In this document: piece after piece, positions 44,262-55,000 of the stretch
Layout: each line of letters begins with the position of its first letter
How positions within the stretch are numbered: position 1 is the first letter of the stretch
NCBI GenBank assembly: GCA_035373905.1
Contig: DAOSOK010000023.1
Span: 1-64,000, forward strand
DNA length: 64,000 nucleotides
Source: Candidatus Ozemobacteraceae bacterium
Lineage (GTDB): Bacteria; Muiribacteriota; Ozemobacteria; Ozemobacterales; Ozemobacteraceae
Reading direction: 5' to 3'
Program-made: the position numbers and the translations under genes
The notes under the pieces: generated by a model
Database searches by the model: none
Told to the model about the DNA's origin: nothing
The model's input: the letters and a program-made list of their open reading frames with translations, nothing else

Positions 44262-46340
44262 ATGCAGAAGGTGCATCCGACCCGCACGATGTGGGAAGTG
44301 GGCCGCTGGCGACTGGATGGCGCAGTCCAGGCGGTCCCGTCGTCCGTTGCCCGGAATATGCTCGGCTGGATTTCGGCCGTGATCCTGATTACCCTTCTAT
44401 CTGTTCCGGCGGCCCGGGCCGCCGATCCCGAGCTCGAGTCGCTGGCCCTGCTCTACGAGCCCGAGACGGTCGTCACCGCCACGCGGCTTCCCGAGCCTGC
44501 GATCGAGTCGCCGGCCATCATGTCGGTGTTCACGGCGCAGCAGATTCGCGCACTCGGCGTCGACACGCTTCCCGAACTGCTCCAGTTCGTTCCTGGCTTC
44601 AACCCGTGGAAATCCATCGCCGGCGACTGGTGGCCGGGGCCCCGCGGCATCCTCGACTCGAACCGCAGCTTCATGGTCATGGTCGACGGCATCAGCATCA
44701 ACAACCAGTTCCTCGGCTCCCCATACTGGACGTGGGATCTGCTCGACCTGTCGCGCTTCTCGCGCATCGAGGTCATGCGCGGCCCGGGTTCGGCGCTGTA
44801 CGGCTCGAGCGCCTTTCTGGCCGTCATCAACTGCATCACCGACGACCGGCCGGCCGACGCCGGCTATCTGAAAACGACCCTCGGCTCGTTCGAACGGCGC
44901 GGGATCGCCCTGGGAAGGGTGTTCAAGGCCGGGAAGACGACCATCGACCTGAACGTGTCGGGCGAAGGCTCCGACAGCCAGGACCGGTTCGTCGCCGTCG
45001 ACGGCTACGGCAAGAGCGGCCTCACGCACGACGCCTACACGAAGAAGGACCTGATGCTCAAGGTCACCGATCCCCGGGGGCTCACCTTTCTCGCCCAGCA
45101 CGTCGAGGGGAACCGCGAAGGCTATATCGGATATTTCAACAATCTGAACGAGAAGACGTTCTTCCGCCGCTCGAACGATCTGCTGACGCTGAAATACCAC
45201 CGCACCCTGAAGGACTCGGCGGAACTGACGAGCCGGGTTTTCTACAACCAGTTCCTCGACAGCGAGCGCGCCGAGGCGATCAGCCCGGGCGTGCTGTTCC
45301 CGCTCACCGGGCTCGTGTATCCGCTCGGAGCGATGCGAGAAGACCACTCTCGCGACTCGGTCTGGGGAATCGATGTCCTCTTCAAGGCCGCTCCGATCGG
45401 CCGTCACCTGTTCAGCGTCGGCGCCGAGAAGACATTCACCGATCTCGCGGAATCGGCGGTTTTTGGTTCCTTCGGCACGCCGGCCGACCCGGCGGCTCTG
45501 GCCTTCATCCCTGGCGAGTATCCCGAACCCGGTCGGATGGACAACACGTCGATGTTCCTGCAGGACGACATGTCACTGGCGACCAACCTGCGTCTCGTCG
45601 TCGGGGCGAGATACGACGACCATTCCGACTTCGGCGGCACCTGGAATCCGCGTGCCGGACTGATCTATCGGTTCAACGCACGGTGGACCGGGAAGCTGTT
45701 GTATGGGCATGCCTATAGAAATCCCGACTTCCATGAAATGGCCGGGAACGCCGCGCTGAAAAGCGAGAATATCCGGACGACCGAGTTCCAGCTGCTCGGC
45801 GAACCATTTCCCGGCTGGTTTTCGAAAATCGATGTGTTCATCAACCAGTTGCGAGATCGCATTCAGAGCACGAATACATTGCTCTATACAAATATCGGCC
45901 GCACGGATTACGACGGGATCGAGTTCGAAACCCGCAAGCGATTTGGCCGCGGTCAGGAAGTGTTCGCCAACGTCTCGACGTTTCGCCGGCGAGCCTTGTC
46001 CACTCCCATCGAGTTTGCTCCCGAGCTGCCGCAGAACAAAGTCAATCTGGGCTACTCGTTCCGCATGAACAACTATGAGACCAGCCTCTGGGGTACGGCG
46101 ACCTCCCGTCGCTCTCGAAACGTCGCCGATATGCGCGATTCGCTGCCCGGCCTCGGCCTCCTGAATCTGACCGTCACCAGACTCGGCTTTCCCGGCATGG
46201 CCGACCGGATCACGCTGAAGGTGAAAAATCTTCTCAACACGTATACCTCGATGTCGCCAGTATATATAGGCGATGGTATATTTGAAGACTTCCCCCAGCC
46301 TGGTCGACAGATCACTTTGGAAATGACCTGGGATCTGTGA
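44262..46340 (+). CDS. TonB-dependent outer-membrane receptor
   Basis: The 692-residue protein has an N-terminal export signal that ends near PAARAAD (about residue 53), preceded by a 30-residue extension. A TonB-box-like PETVVTATR starts at about 67. The plug domain (about 68-175) shows LGVDTLPELLQFVPGF and MRGPGSALYGSSAFLAVINCI. A 22-strand-type barrel follows to the C-terminus (TLEMTWDL). The class imports scarce ligands such as siderophores, cobalamin or nickel complexes; the ligand cannot be read from sequence. GAGGAG lies 6 nt before the ATG. The gene heads a five-gene operon with a binding protein and two-component genes, so ligand uptake may be linked to signalling. Confidence 0.93.
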   Translation: MQKVHPTRTMWEVGRWRLDGAVQAVPSSVARNMLGWISAVILITLLSVPAARAADPELESLALLYEPETVVTATRLPEPAIESPAIMSVFTAQQIRALGVDTLPELLQFVPGFNPWKSIAGDWWPGPRGILDSNRSFMVMVDGISINNQFLGSPYWTWDLLDLSRFSRIEVMRGPGSALYGSSAFLAVINCITDDRPADAGYLKTTLGSFERRGIALGRVFKAGKTTIDLNVSGEGSDSQDRFVAVDGYGKSGLTHDAYTKKDLMLKVTDPRGLTFLAQHVEGNREGYIGYFNNLNEKTFFRRSNDLLTLKYHRTLKDSAELTSRVFYNQFLDSERAEAISPGVLFPLTGLVYPLGAMREDHSRDSVWGIDVLFKAAPIGRHLFSVGAEKTFTDLAESAVFGSFGTPADPAALAFIPGEYPEPGRMDNTSMFLQDDMSLATNLRLVVGARYDDHSDFGGTWNPRAGLIYRFNARWTGKLLYGHAYRNPDFHEMAGNAALKSENIRTTEFQLLGEPFPGWFSKIDVFINQLRDRIQSTNTLLYTNIGRTDYDGIEFETRKRFGRGQEVFANVSTFRRRALSTPIEFAPELPQNKVNLGYSFRMNNYETSLWGTATSRRSRNVADMRDSLPGLGLLNLTVTRLGFPGMADRITLKVKNLLNTYTSMSPVYIGDGIFEDFPQPGRQITLEMTWDL

Positions 46341-46360
46341 ACGAAGACCCCGACATCGCC

Positions 46361-47248
46361 ATGAAGATACGAAGGCATCGCATGCCGTGCCCGCTCACGA
46401 CGGTGCTGCTGGCGTTCGCGCTTGCGTTCGCGACGCTGCTTCCCTGTCGAGCCGAACCGGAGGTCTGGGCGTTTTTCCGATCCGATGTTCCCCTGTATCT
46501 CGCGATCGTTCAGCAGCTGGAGACCCGACTCAAGCGGCAGTTCGTGAGCTGCCCGGTCGAGAAAACGACCTCGAGTTTCATCGACAGCCGCTCCCCGAGC
46601 ATCGTCATCGCGTTCGGCGAGGCCGGGCTGAAACGGGCTCTCACCATGACCTGGAACGTGCCGATCCTGTCCGTGTTCGACGGCGATGAGGGGCATGATT
46701 CCAGGGTCGTTCCGATCGAGATCTCTCAACCGCATCATCTCCAGGTCAGGACCCTGAAGAAGCTGAATCCCGGCCTGAAAACGATCTGGTATCCCTATGC
46801 CGGAGAGGATTTCAAACCCGCGCCGACTCTCGAAAAAGCCGCCCAAGAGGATGGTGTGAATCTGGTCGTGAACCGACTCCAGGATCCCCGGTCGCTTCCC
46901 GAGGCCCTTCGTGCCCTGGATGCCTCGACCGTCGCGACGATCCTGCCGCCCGACCCTGGGCTGATGAACGATGCGGTGACGCGGCCGATCATGCTAGCGG
47001 CGTTCCGTTCCCAGTCGGTCATTGTCGGATTTTCCGAAGGGCTCGTGAAGAAAGGCGCGGGGTTCGCCTACATACTCACACCGGAACGGCTGGCGGCCTG
47101 GCTGGACGACGTCGTCACGAAATACGACCGCCGCTCTCCCGTGAGGAAATTCGAAAACTGGAGCCTGATCCTGAACGCGACGATTCTCGACAAGCTGCGT
47201 CTGTCGCCTCCCGCCGACGTGCGGAACGCGGCAGACAAGGTGTTCTGA
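46361..47248 (+). CDS. Periplasmic ABC-type substrate-binding protein
   Basis: The 295-residue protein resembles the ABC_sub_bind (YtjP/TrpX-like) family, with repeated Rossmann-like halves (IVIAFGEAGLKRAL and VPILSVFDGDE; then VIVGFSEGLVKKGAGFAYI). A signal peptide begins at the ATG 46361 (MKIRRHRMPCPL, cleavage near PCRAEPE). An alternative GTG at 46337 overlaps the receptor stop as GTGA and would give coupling but an acidic leader. No permease or ATPase gene is nearby, so it is more likely to feed a signal to the next gene, a histidine kinase with a periplasmic domain, than to serve a transporter. That is inference. Confidence 0.8.
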   Translation: MKIRRHRMPCPLTTVLLAFALAFATLLPCRAEPEVWAFFRSDVPLYLAIVQQLETRLKRQFVSCPVEKTTSSFIDSRSPSIVIAFGEAGLKRALTMTWNVPILSVFDGDEGHDSRVVPIEISQPHHLQVRTLKKLNPGLKTIWYPYAGEDFKPAPTLEKAAQEDGVNLVVNRLQDPRSLPEALRALDASTVATILPPDPGLMNDAVTRPIMLAAFRSQSVIVGFSEGLVKKGAGFAYILTPERLAAWLDDVVTKYDRRSPVRKFENWSLILNATILDKLRLSPPADVRNAADKVF

Positions 47249-47260
47249 GGAACAGGCCGT

Positions 47261-48727
47261 ATGTCATCGCTTCGAATCAGAATTCTCGTCGCCTTTCTCG
47301 TGGCCATGGTTCTTCTCGAGGCGGGCCTGGGGCTCTGGCATTACAGGCACATGCGATGGCTGCTGGAAACGCGCTTCGAACTGTCGGCCCGAACCTTCGC
47401 GGCGCAGATCGCCCGGCAGGCGGTTCCCTCGGTGTTCGCCGAAGACGTGGACCAGCTTCAGGCGCTGGCGACCCAGGCGTCGGATATTCCCTCCCTCGAT
47501 TTCATCAGCTTCAGGAACGAAGTCGGAGCGACGATTTTTTCGGCGATCATACCGTCATCGACCCGGAACGGACCGAACATGGTTCCCCTCATCCCCAGGG
47601 ATCAAGCGACTTCGTCCATGTTCCTGAATGTCATGAACGGCCTGATCGCCCAGGAGCCGGTGGTTTTGACGAGCTTTGCACCGGAAGACGCCGGCGCATC
47701 CTCGACCCGATTCATCGGAAGCGTTATCCTTGGCTTCTCGAGGGGCGAAATCGAGCAGCAGTTGTTCGCTACGAAACGCATTCTCGTCCTGTCGGGCGTC
47801 TTCTTCGCGTTCGTGGCGCTGCTGATGACGATTCTGCTCGAACGCTGGGTGACGACGCCGCTGATCCATCTCATCGAAAAGATCCGCGATATCGCCAAGG
47901 GCGATCTCTCGATCAGGGTGAACGTGCCCGATACGACGGGCGAGATCAACATTCTGTGTCATTCGGTCAACCAGATGGCCGACGCCCTCCAGGACCACAC
48001 CTCGACGCTCGAACAGCGGGTGCAGGACCGCACCGTGCAGCTCGAGTCGGCGAACCAGGAACTGGAAGCCTTCGCCTACTCGGTTTCGCACGATCTGCGG
48101 GCGCCCCTGCGCGGCATCGACGGCTGGAGCCTGGCCCTGCTCGAAGACTGCGCCGACAAGCTCGACGAGCAGGGAAAACAGTATCTTGGCCGCGTCAGGA
48201 GCGAAACCCAGCGGATGGGCCAGCTGATCGACGAGCTGCTGCAGCTTTCCAGGGTGACCCGGTCGCCGTTCCAGCCGAGAGACGTGGACTTGGCCGCGCT
48301 GGCGTACCGCATCGCGGACCGGCTGACGGAAAGCAGTCCCGGTCGTACGCTGACGTTCCGGATCGAGCGCGAGATGGTTGCACGGGGTGATCCGGCGCTT
48401 CTCGAAATTGCCTTAACAAATCTGTTCGAAAATGCGGTAAAATTCACCGGTCCATGTTCTGATGCACAGATCGAATTCGGCCGCGTCGTCGTCGACGGGA
48501 AACCGGCATTCTCGGTGCGGGACAACGGGGTCGGGTTCGATATGGCATACTATTCAAAGCTGTTCGGGGCGTTCCAGCGCCTGCACAAGGCGTCGGAGTT
48601 CCCCGGCACGGGAATCGGCCTCGCCACGGTCGCACGCATCATTCACCGCCATGGAGGACGCGTCTGGGCCTCTTCTGAACTGGGAAAAGGCGCTTCTTTC
48701 CAATTCACCCTCGAGGAAAAAGCATGA
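47261..48727 (+). CDS. Membrane sensor histidine kinase (HAMP-HisKA-HATPase)
   Basis: The 488-residue kinase has a transmembrane helix at about 7-27, a periplasmic sensor of about 140 residues, a second transmembrane helix at about 172-194 and a HAMP domain (about 196-248). HisKA has its phosphorylatable His at 277 (YSVSHDLRAPLRGI, the phytochrome-kinase-like variant). HATPase_c carries ENAVKF, DNGVGFDM and TGIGLATVARI. It probably reads the periplasmic binding protein encoded just upstream. The ATG follows a GAGGAA site, and its end overlaps the receiver gene by 4 nt (ATGA). Confidence 0.93.
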   Translation: MSSLRIRILVAFLVAMVLLEAGLGLWHYRHMRWLLETRFELSARTFAAQIARQAVPSVFAEDVDQLQALATQASDIPSLDFISFRNEVGATIFSAIIPSSTRNGPNMVPLIPRDQATSSMFLNVMNGLIAQEPVVLTSFAPEDAGASSTRFIGSVILGFSRGEIEQQLFATKRILVLSGVFFAFVALLMTILLERWVTTPLIHLIEKIRDIAKGDLSIRVNVPDTTGEINILCHSVNQMADALQDHTSTLEQRVQDRTVQLESANQELEAFAYSVSHDLRAPLRGIDGWSLALLEDCADKLDEQGKQYLGRVRSETQRMGQLIDELLQLSRVTRSPFQPRDVDLAALAYRIADRLTESSPGRTLTFRIEREMVARGDPALLEIALTNLFENAVKFTGPCSDAQIEFGRVVVDGKPAFSVRDNGVGFDMAYYSKLFGAFQRLHKASEFPGTGIGLATVARIIHRHGGRVWASSELGKGASFQFTLEEKA

Positions 48728-49173
48728 AACAGAAAACGATTCTTCTCGTCGAAGACAATCAGAACGACATCGGCCTGACGCAGCGCGCGTTCGAAAAATG
48801 CCGGATCTACAACGATCTCATCGTCAAGGAAGACGGCCAGGAGGCTCTCGATTTTCTTTTCGGCAAGGATGGCAAGCCGGGCGCCGCGGACAACATCCTT
48901 CCGATGCTGGTCATGCTCGATCTGAAGCTGCCGCGCATCGACGGCCTCGAGGTGCTGCGGCGGATCCGGGCAGACGTGCGCACCCATCGCATGCCCGTGG
49001 TCATCCTGACATCATCCAAGGAAGAGGAGGACGTGGCGGCCAGTTACGACCTGGGCGCGAACAGCTACATCCGCAAGCCGGTTGATTTCCAGCAGTTCGC
49101 CCAGGCGGTCCAGAACCTCGGATTATACTGGTTGGTATTGAACGAGCCGCCGCCCACGATCAAGAAGGGATGA
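48724..49173 (+). CDS. Stand-alone receiver-domain response regulator (Rcp1-like)
   Basis: A 149-residue single receiver domain with an acidic pocket (VEDNQND), phosphoacceptor Asp66 (VMLDLKLPRIDGLEVL), the switch Thr/Ser in VVILTSSKEEED and Lys in YIRKPVDF. The long alpha3-beta4 loop and C-terminal NEPPP tail are those of Rcp1-type regulators that pair with phytochrome-like kinases. No output domain is present, so it should act by protein binding or relay to the hybrid kinase next door. It is coupled to both neighbours by 4-nt ATGA overlaps. Confidence 0.93.
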   Translation: MKQKTILLVEDNQNDIGLTQRAFEKCRIYNDLIVKEDGQEALDFLFGKDGKPGAADNILPMLVMLDLKLPRIDGLEVLRRIRADVRTHRMPVVILTSSKEEEDVAASYDLGANSYIRKPVDFQQFAQAVQNLGLYWLVLNEPPPTIKKG

Positions 49174-51116
49174 CCATTCTTCACTGCCTTCAGATCGAAG
49201 ATTCGGAAAGCGATGCCGAGCTGATTCTCCGGCTTCTGCGCAAATCCGGGTTCGACGTCGACGGCGAGCGGGTGGAGACGGCCGAAGCGTTCAGGGCCGC
49301 CCTTCCCGTCAGGCAGTGGGACATCATCATCGCCGATTACCAGCTTCCCTCCTTCGACGCGCCGGCCGCGCTCGCGATGATCAGGGAAGTCGGTCTCGAC
49401 ATTCCCTGCATCGTCGTTTCGGGGATGATGGGCGAAGAGATCGCCGTCCGGATGATGAAGGATGGAGCGGCCGACTACATCACCAAGAACAGCCTTTCCC
49501 GCCTTCCCCCGGCCGTCGAACGCGAACTGCGCGAGGCGGAGATGCGGCGGGAACGGCGTAGGGCCGTCGTCGAGCTGGCCGAGGAGCGGGAACGCCTGCT
49601 CGTGACGCTCCGCAGTATCGGCGAAGGCGTCATCACCGCCGACGTGCACGGTTTCACGACGATGGTCAACCCTGTCGGCGAGCGGCTGATCGGCATGACG
49701 GCCGACGAAGCCCGCGGCCGGCCCGTCTCCGATATTTTTCGGCTGCAGATGCGCGGAAACGACGCTCCATGCTCCGATCCGGTGCAACGGGTGCTCGAAT
49801 CCGACAGTGCCCGCGAACTGAGCCGCGTGGCCCTTTTGATCGATGTCCAGGGCAACGAACTGCCGATCACCTTCACCGCCTCGCCGCTCCTCGATGCCGA
49901 AAAACAGATCGTCGGAGCCGTTCTCGTGTTCCGCGACTTGTCGCGCGAGCAGAAGATTCACGAGATTCTTCAGAACGCCGACAAGCTCCAGTCGATCGGC
50001 GTGCTCGCCGGCGGGATCGCCCACGATTTCAACAATCTCCTCAGCGGCATCTTCTGCAACATCGAGATGGCGAAGCTGTGCTGCAAGAACGGCGACTCGA
50101 GGAAAGCCGTCGAGCGGCTGGGGGCGGCGCTCGACGTGTTCTCGCGCGCCAAGGATCTGACGCGCCAGCTGCTGACCTTCGCCAAGGGCGGCAAGCCCGT
50201 GCAGAAGACGATGTCGATCGAGCCGATCCTGCGGCGCTCCTCGACGTTCATGCTCAGCGGCTCGAACGTCTCGTGCGACATGCGCCTGCAGGAGGGCCTG
50301 TGGCTCTGCCACATCGACGAGAACCAGATCGCCCAGGCCGTCGACAACATCATCCTCAACGCCCGTCAGGCGATGCCGAAAGGCGGCCAGATCACCATCA
50401 CCGCGGAAAACGTCCCGGCCGGCTCGCCGGGGCTGCCCGGCGTCGATCTCGGCGACACGGTCCGCGTTTCCATCCGCGACACCGGCCCGGGCATCGACCC
50501 GAAGGCGCGCGCCCGCATCTTCGACCCGTTCTTCACGACGAAATCCGCCGGCAGCGGGCTGGGCCTTTCCATCGTCTTCTCGATCATGAAGCGGCACGGC
50601 GGCTTCGTCGATCTCGAATCGCAGCCCGGCGAGGGGGCGGCGTTCATCCTCTACCTGCCGCGCGCCCAGTCGGATCGGAAAGCCTCGGGAAAGCGCCAGG
50701 CCGTTGTCGACATGAAATCCCCGCTGGGCGGCGGGAGAATTCTCGTCATGGACGACGAGCCGTTCATGCGTGACATCTGTCGCGAACTTCTCGAGGATGG
50801 CGGGTTTGCCGTGACCTGCGCGGCGAACGGCGACGAGGCGATCGACCTGTTCCGGAGCGATCATCAGAAGGGCGTTACCTACATCGCTGCGATTCTCGAT
50901 CTGACCGTTCCGGGCGGCAAGGGCGGCATCGAGGCGCTCGCCGAGCTTCGCGCCATCGATCCCGACATCTGCGCCATCGCCTCGAGCGGATACTCGAACG
51001 ACCCGGTCATGGCCCAGCCGGCGAAATACGGCTTCGCGAGATGTCTTCCCAAGCCCTTCAAGATGGAGGAGCTGTTCGCCGCGATCCGCTGCTGCGCCGC
51101 CCTGCGCCCTTCGTGA
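49170..51116 (+). CDS. Hybrid sensor kinase, REC-PAS-HisKA-HATPase-REC
   Basis: The 648-residue soluble protein has an N-terminal receiver (Asp56 in IIADYQLP), a PAS domain at about 140-260 (GEGVITADVHGFTTMVNPVGERLIG), and HisKA with His285 (LAGGIAHDFNNLLSGI). HATPase_c follows with NIILNARQAM, DTGPGID and GLGLSIVFSIMKRHGG, and a C-terminal receiver carries Asp577 (AILDLTVPGGKGG). The layout fits a phosphorelay in which the membrane kinase phosphorylates the stand-alone receiver or this N-terminal receiver. No DNA-binding output is in the operon. It ends the five-gene unit, and xerD starts 60 nt later. Confidence 0.93.
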   Translation: MTILHCLQIEDSESDAELILRLLRKSGFDVDGERVETAEAFRAALPVRQWDIIIADYQLPSFDAPAALAMIREVGLDIPCIVVSGMMGEEIAVRMMKDGAADYITKNSLSRLPPAVERELREAEMRRERRRAVVELAEERERLLVTLRSIGEGVITADVHGFTTMVNPVGERLIGMTADEARGRPVSDIFRLQMRGNDAPCSDPVQRVLESDSARELSRVALLIDVQGNELPITFTASPLLDAEKQIVGAVLVFRDLSREQKIHEILQNADKLQSIGVLAGGIAHDFNNLLSGIFCNIEMAKLCCKNGDSRKAVERLGAALDVFSRAKDLTRQLLTFAKGGKPVQKTMSIEPILRRSSTFMLSGSNVSCDMRLQEGLWLCHIDENQIAQAVDNIILNARQAMPKGGQITITAENVPAGSPGLPGVDLGDTVRVSIRDTGPGIDPKARARIFDPFFTTKSAGSGLGLSIVFSIMKRHGGFVDLESQPGEGAAFILYLPRAQSDRKASGKRQAVVDMKSPLGGGRILVMDDEPFMRDICRELLEDGGFAVTCAANGDEAIDLFRSDHQKGVTYIAAILDLTVPGGKGGIEALAELRAIDPDICAIASSGYSNDPVMAQPAKYGFARCLPKPFKMEELFAAIRCCAALRPS

Positions 51117-51176
51117 ATCGCGCGTTTGCGCCGATATCTGATCTACAGGTGTTTTCAGATATGAGGAGCGCAAACC

Positions 51177-52070
51177 TTGTCCGAACTGCTGGAGCAGTAT
51201 CTGGCCTATTTGTCCGTGGAGAAAGGCCTCAGGCCTAAGTCTCTCGAGGCATACCGCCGGGACCTGCTCGACTACCTGAAGTTCCTTCAGGACAAAGGCC
51301 GCCGACCCGAAGAGCCGGGCGCGGACGGCCCCCTCGCGCTGTTCATGGCCCACCTGCACGACCGGGGGCTCCAGCCGCGTTCCGTCGCCCGCAAGGCGTC
51401 GACGCTGCGGGGGTTCTACCGGTTCCTGCGCCGCGAAAACAAGATCGCCGTCGATCCGACGCGCATTCTCGAGCCTCCCCGCGTGGGACGGCCGCTCCCG
51501 AAAGTTCTCAGCATCGCCGAGGTCGAGGCGATGATCGCCGCCCCCGCGACCGGCACCCCTCTCGGCCTGCGCGACCGCGCGATCCTTGAAATCCTGTATG
51601 CGACCGGCATCCGCGAATCCGAGCTCATCGCGCTCGAGCTCGGAAGCATCAACCGCGAGGGCCGGTTCGTGCACGTGGTCGGAAAGGGCGGCCGCGAGCG
51701 GATCGTGCCGGTCGGCAGTTTCGCCCTTCAGGCGGTCGACGCGTACCTGCGCGACGGCCGCCACAAGCTGCTCGGCGGCAACATCACCGAGCGGACGTTG
51801 TTTCTGAACCCTTTCGGCGGGCCGCTTTCCCGGATGGGCCTGTGGAAGATCGTCCGAAAATACGCGGTGGCGGCCGGCATCGCCCGGCAGGTCTCGCCGC
51901 ACGTGCTCCGCCACTCGTGCGCGACCCACATGCTCGAGGGCGGCGCCAGCATCATCGCGGTGCAGGAGATGCTCGGCCACGTCGATGTCTCGACGACCCA
52001 GATCTACACGCACCTCACCGGGCAGGATCTGAAGCGGATCCACGGCGAAGCCCACCCGAGGGGCCGATGA
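51177..52070 (+). CDS. xerD: XerC/XerD-type tyrosine recombinase
   Basis: The 297-residue site-specific recombinase has the length and domains of Xer proteins that resolve chromosome dimers at dif. The N-terminal SAM-like domain (1-105) starts LEQYLAYLSVEKGL. The catalytic domain has Arg146, Lys170, His242, Arg245, His268 and nucleophile Tyr277 (STTQIYTHL). The C-terminal AHPRGR matches Xer ends. The start is a TTG at 51177, supported by GAGGAG at about 8 nt. Assignment to XerD rather than XerC is tentative. Its stop overlaps the next gene's start as ATGA. Confidence 0.88.
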   Translation: MSELLEQYLAYLSVEKGLRPKSLEAYRRDLLDYLKFLQDKGRRPEEPGADGPLALFMAHLHDRGLQPRSVARKASTLRGFYRFLRRENKIAVDPTRILEPPRVGRPLPKVLSIAEVEAMIAAPATGTPLGLRDRAILEILYATGIRESELIALELGSINREGRFVHVVGKGGRERIVPVGSFALQAVDAYLRDGRHKLLGGNITERTLFLNPFGGPLSRMGLWKIVRKYAVAAGIARQVSPHVLRHSCATHMLEGGASIIAVQEMLGHVDVSTTQIYTHLTGQDLKRIHGEAHPRGR

Positions 52071-55000
52071 TGCGCACCCGCATGCGGCTTCTCCTGCCGC
52101 TCTTCCTCATCGCCGCCGCCGCCGCCTCGGCCGACCTGGGCCCGGCCGGAATCCCGGCGGGCGTCGCGCCAGCTCCATCCGTCGCCGCGCCGGCGACGCC
52201 GCCTGTCGTTTCTCCCGCCCCAACCGGGCCAGCACGGCCGGCGCCGGTGTTTTCGAACGCCGTCAGCCCGGTCGCGGTCGTTCTTCCCGCCCCGGCATCG
52301 TCCGCGGTCCCGGATCTTGCCGTGACGGCGAGCCCGCCGGTGGAAACCGTGGCCTCTCCCCCGGAAAAAGCCGGGCTCAAACCGACTGTTTGTTCCGTCA
52401 CCGTCGCGATCGTCGAACCCCCGATCGAAAACGGGATCAGTATATATCAACAGTTATGTAAAACATTTTCATATATAAAACATACGATTTATTCCGGGGT
52501 CGATCGGCTGGCGGTGGTATCCGTGCCGATAGAGAACGTCGCATCGGCAGCCGCAGATATCCCGCAGTCGGCGATGGCGACAGGGTCGATCACGTTGGCG
52601 GCAGAGGCTGGGGCAGTGAACCCGGCCGGCGAATTCCCGTTGTCACCCGAACGACAGGGGGTGTCGGAGACGATGCTGGCGGCCGGAACCACGGTCGACA
52701 CGGCGGCGACGGAAGCGTCGCTGGTTCCTGTCAGCGCCGCCACCGTCGATCTGGTGACGCCTGCCGAAACGTTCAGATTCAAAGCCTGGAAATCGCCCGA
52801 AACGGCGAAGACGTTTTTTGCGGCGAAACTCCCGGTGCTCGATCCGACGATGTTTCGTCCGGCGAGTTCGACGGGACGGATCAAGCTGCCGCCGCACCAC
52901 CCACGGCTTCCGGTGTCCAGTCCGTCGACGCCGAAGATTCCGGCGGCCTCCGACCCGGCGCTGATTCCCTTCTCGACGAAACCGAAGCCCGTTCCGGCGA
53001 AGCCGCCGACGCCGGATGAAATCGCGGTCGCGCTGCAGAGCCAGCCCGGTCTCGCCGCGCTTCCGCCCTCGCCTTTCCCCGACCGGGTGCCGGGGGAGGA
53101 AGACGCCGAGGAGCGGAAGCTGAACATCTCGGGCACCAAGACGTTCGAAATGAAGAAGGCCGACGTGAAGGGCGATCTCGGCCACTTCTCGACGGAAAAC
53201 TACGACTCGATCCCCGGCTTCCATCTCGATCAGAGCATGCACCTGGAGATCGACGGCAACATCACGAAGAGCGCGAAAGTCTCGGCGGTTCTCGACGACA
53301 AGGAAGACGAGGACCGCCGCTTCACCATCAACCTCGACGGCCCCGTCTGGGACCTCACGATGGGCGATTTCCCGCTCGGCCTCGCCGACACCGAGTTCCA
53401 GCTCTTCCGCAAGGAGGTGCGGGGTCTCATGGCGCAGGGCGCGGTTACGGAAAACCTGCAGGCGATGTTCCTGTATTCCCAGTCGAAGGGCCGCGCACGG
53501 CGCGAGCAGTTCCGCGGAGCCGGCCAGCAGCAGGAGTTCCGGCTCGCCGTTCAGCCCATGGTGCAGAATTCCGAAAAGGTGACGATCGACGGCCGGCTCA
53601 TGACGCGCGGCAGCGACTACCTCGTCGATTACGAGGACGGCGTGATCAAGTTCCTGCCGCACGTGCTGCCGATCGAGGTGACGAGCTGGATCGTCATCGA
53701 ATACGAGGTCAACGACAGCAAGATGGCGTTCAAGCGCAACCTGTACGGCACCCGGCTGCTGTCGAAACACGGGGAAGGGCGCCGGCTCGGCCTTTCGTGG
53801 CTGCGCGAGCTCGACAGCGACACCCCGAAGTCCGAAACCGGCTCGTCGACGGTGAAGCCGATGCAGCACGACCTGATCGGCTTCGACGGCGACTGGCGGC
53901 TGACCGACGCCTTGAGCCTCTCGGGGGAGACGGCGCTTTCGCTGTACGACCCGAACCGGCTCTCCGACACCGCCTCGTCGGACCGCACGATCGCCGACCA
54001 CGCGATGCGGCTCCAGCTGCGGGCCAAGACGCAGACGCTGACCGGCGATCTCGGCTTCCGGCGCGTCGGGAAGGATTTCCGGATGGTCGGCCGCGAGGGC
54101 GGCGTGACCGAACTCGGCGAGCGCGGCCTTGCCAGCGACATCATGAAGGGAAGCGGCCGCCTGACCTGGCAGGCCCGGCCGAAACTTCAGCTGTTCGCCG
54201 GCCTCGAGTCGTCGAAGACGAACCTGTCGAACGACCCGGCCGTCTCGCGCATCGAGTTCCGCGACCTGAACGGCGGCGCGGCCTATTCCTACAGGGACAG
54301 GTCGCGTGTCGAGGCTCGATACGGACTCCAGACAGACGAAGAGCGCCTGCGGGGCCCGGTGACGGATCGCGACAAGGGCGTCGGCGCCGTCGTGTGGGAC
54401 CATGAGTTCGGGCCGGTGTTCGCGCAGAGCAAGATCGAGCACACGACCTACGACGACGGGGTGAACGCCGCTTCGGGTTCGCGCATCCTGAACGTATCGA
54501 CCAGCATCGGCAGCGATCGCGACAAGAAGCTGACCTGGACGGCCGGCGCGTCGCGCGTGACGCTCGACGACGACATCGATCTCAACGAGGAGCGGTCGGA
54601 TACCCGGAACTACACGCTCGATCTCAATTACGAGCCGTCCCGGGCGCTCAATGCCCGCGGCATTCTCGAGTGGCGCACCGAGGACGACCTGCTGGTCAAC
54701 TCGCGCCAGACGGGGCAGATCGCCGATTCCCGCATCCGGTACCAGCCGAACCGCGACTGGACGAGCCAGTTCAAATATAAAGTAGAAAATACATCGAAGG
54801 TTATACGCGACGCCTCGCTCGATCCGAGGCGATACGTCGTGCCCACCAGCCTGCCGCTGTCCGAAGACGAGAAGGACCAGGTGCTCACGCGGTTCGAAAA
54901 CCCGGTGCAGAAGTCGACGTCCAACTTCACGACCTCATGGCGCGCGGGCGAGAAGGTCGAGACCACGTTCGACTGGAAGCGGCGAGACCTGAAGGACCGG

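Noticed and set aside
49065..52055. 996-codon minus-strand open frame
   Set aside because: Antisense across the hybrid kinase and xerD genes, both with complete catalytic motifs.
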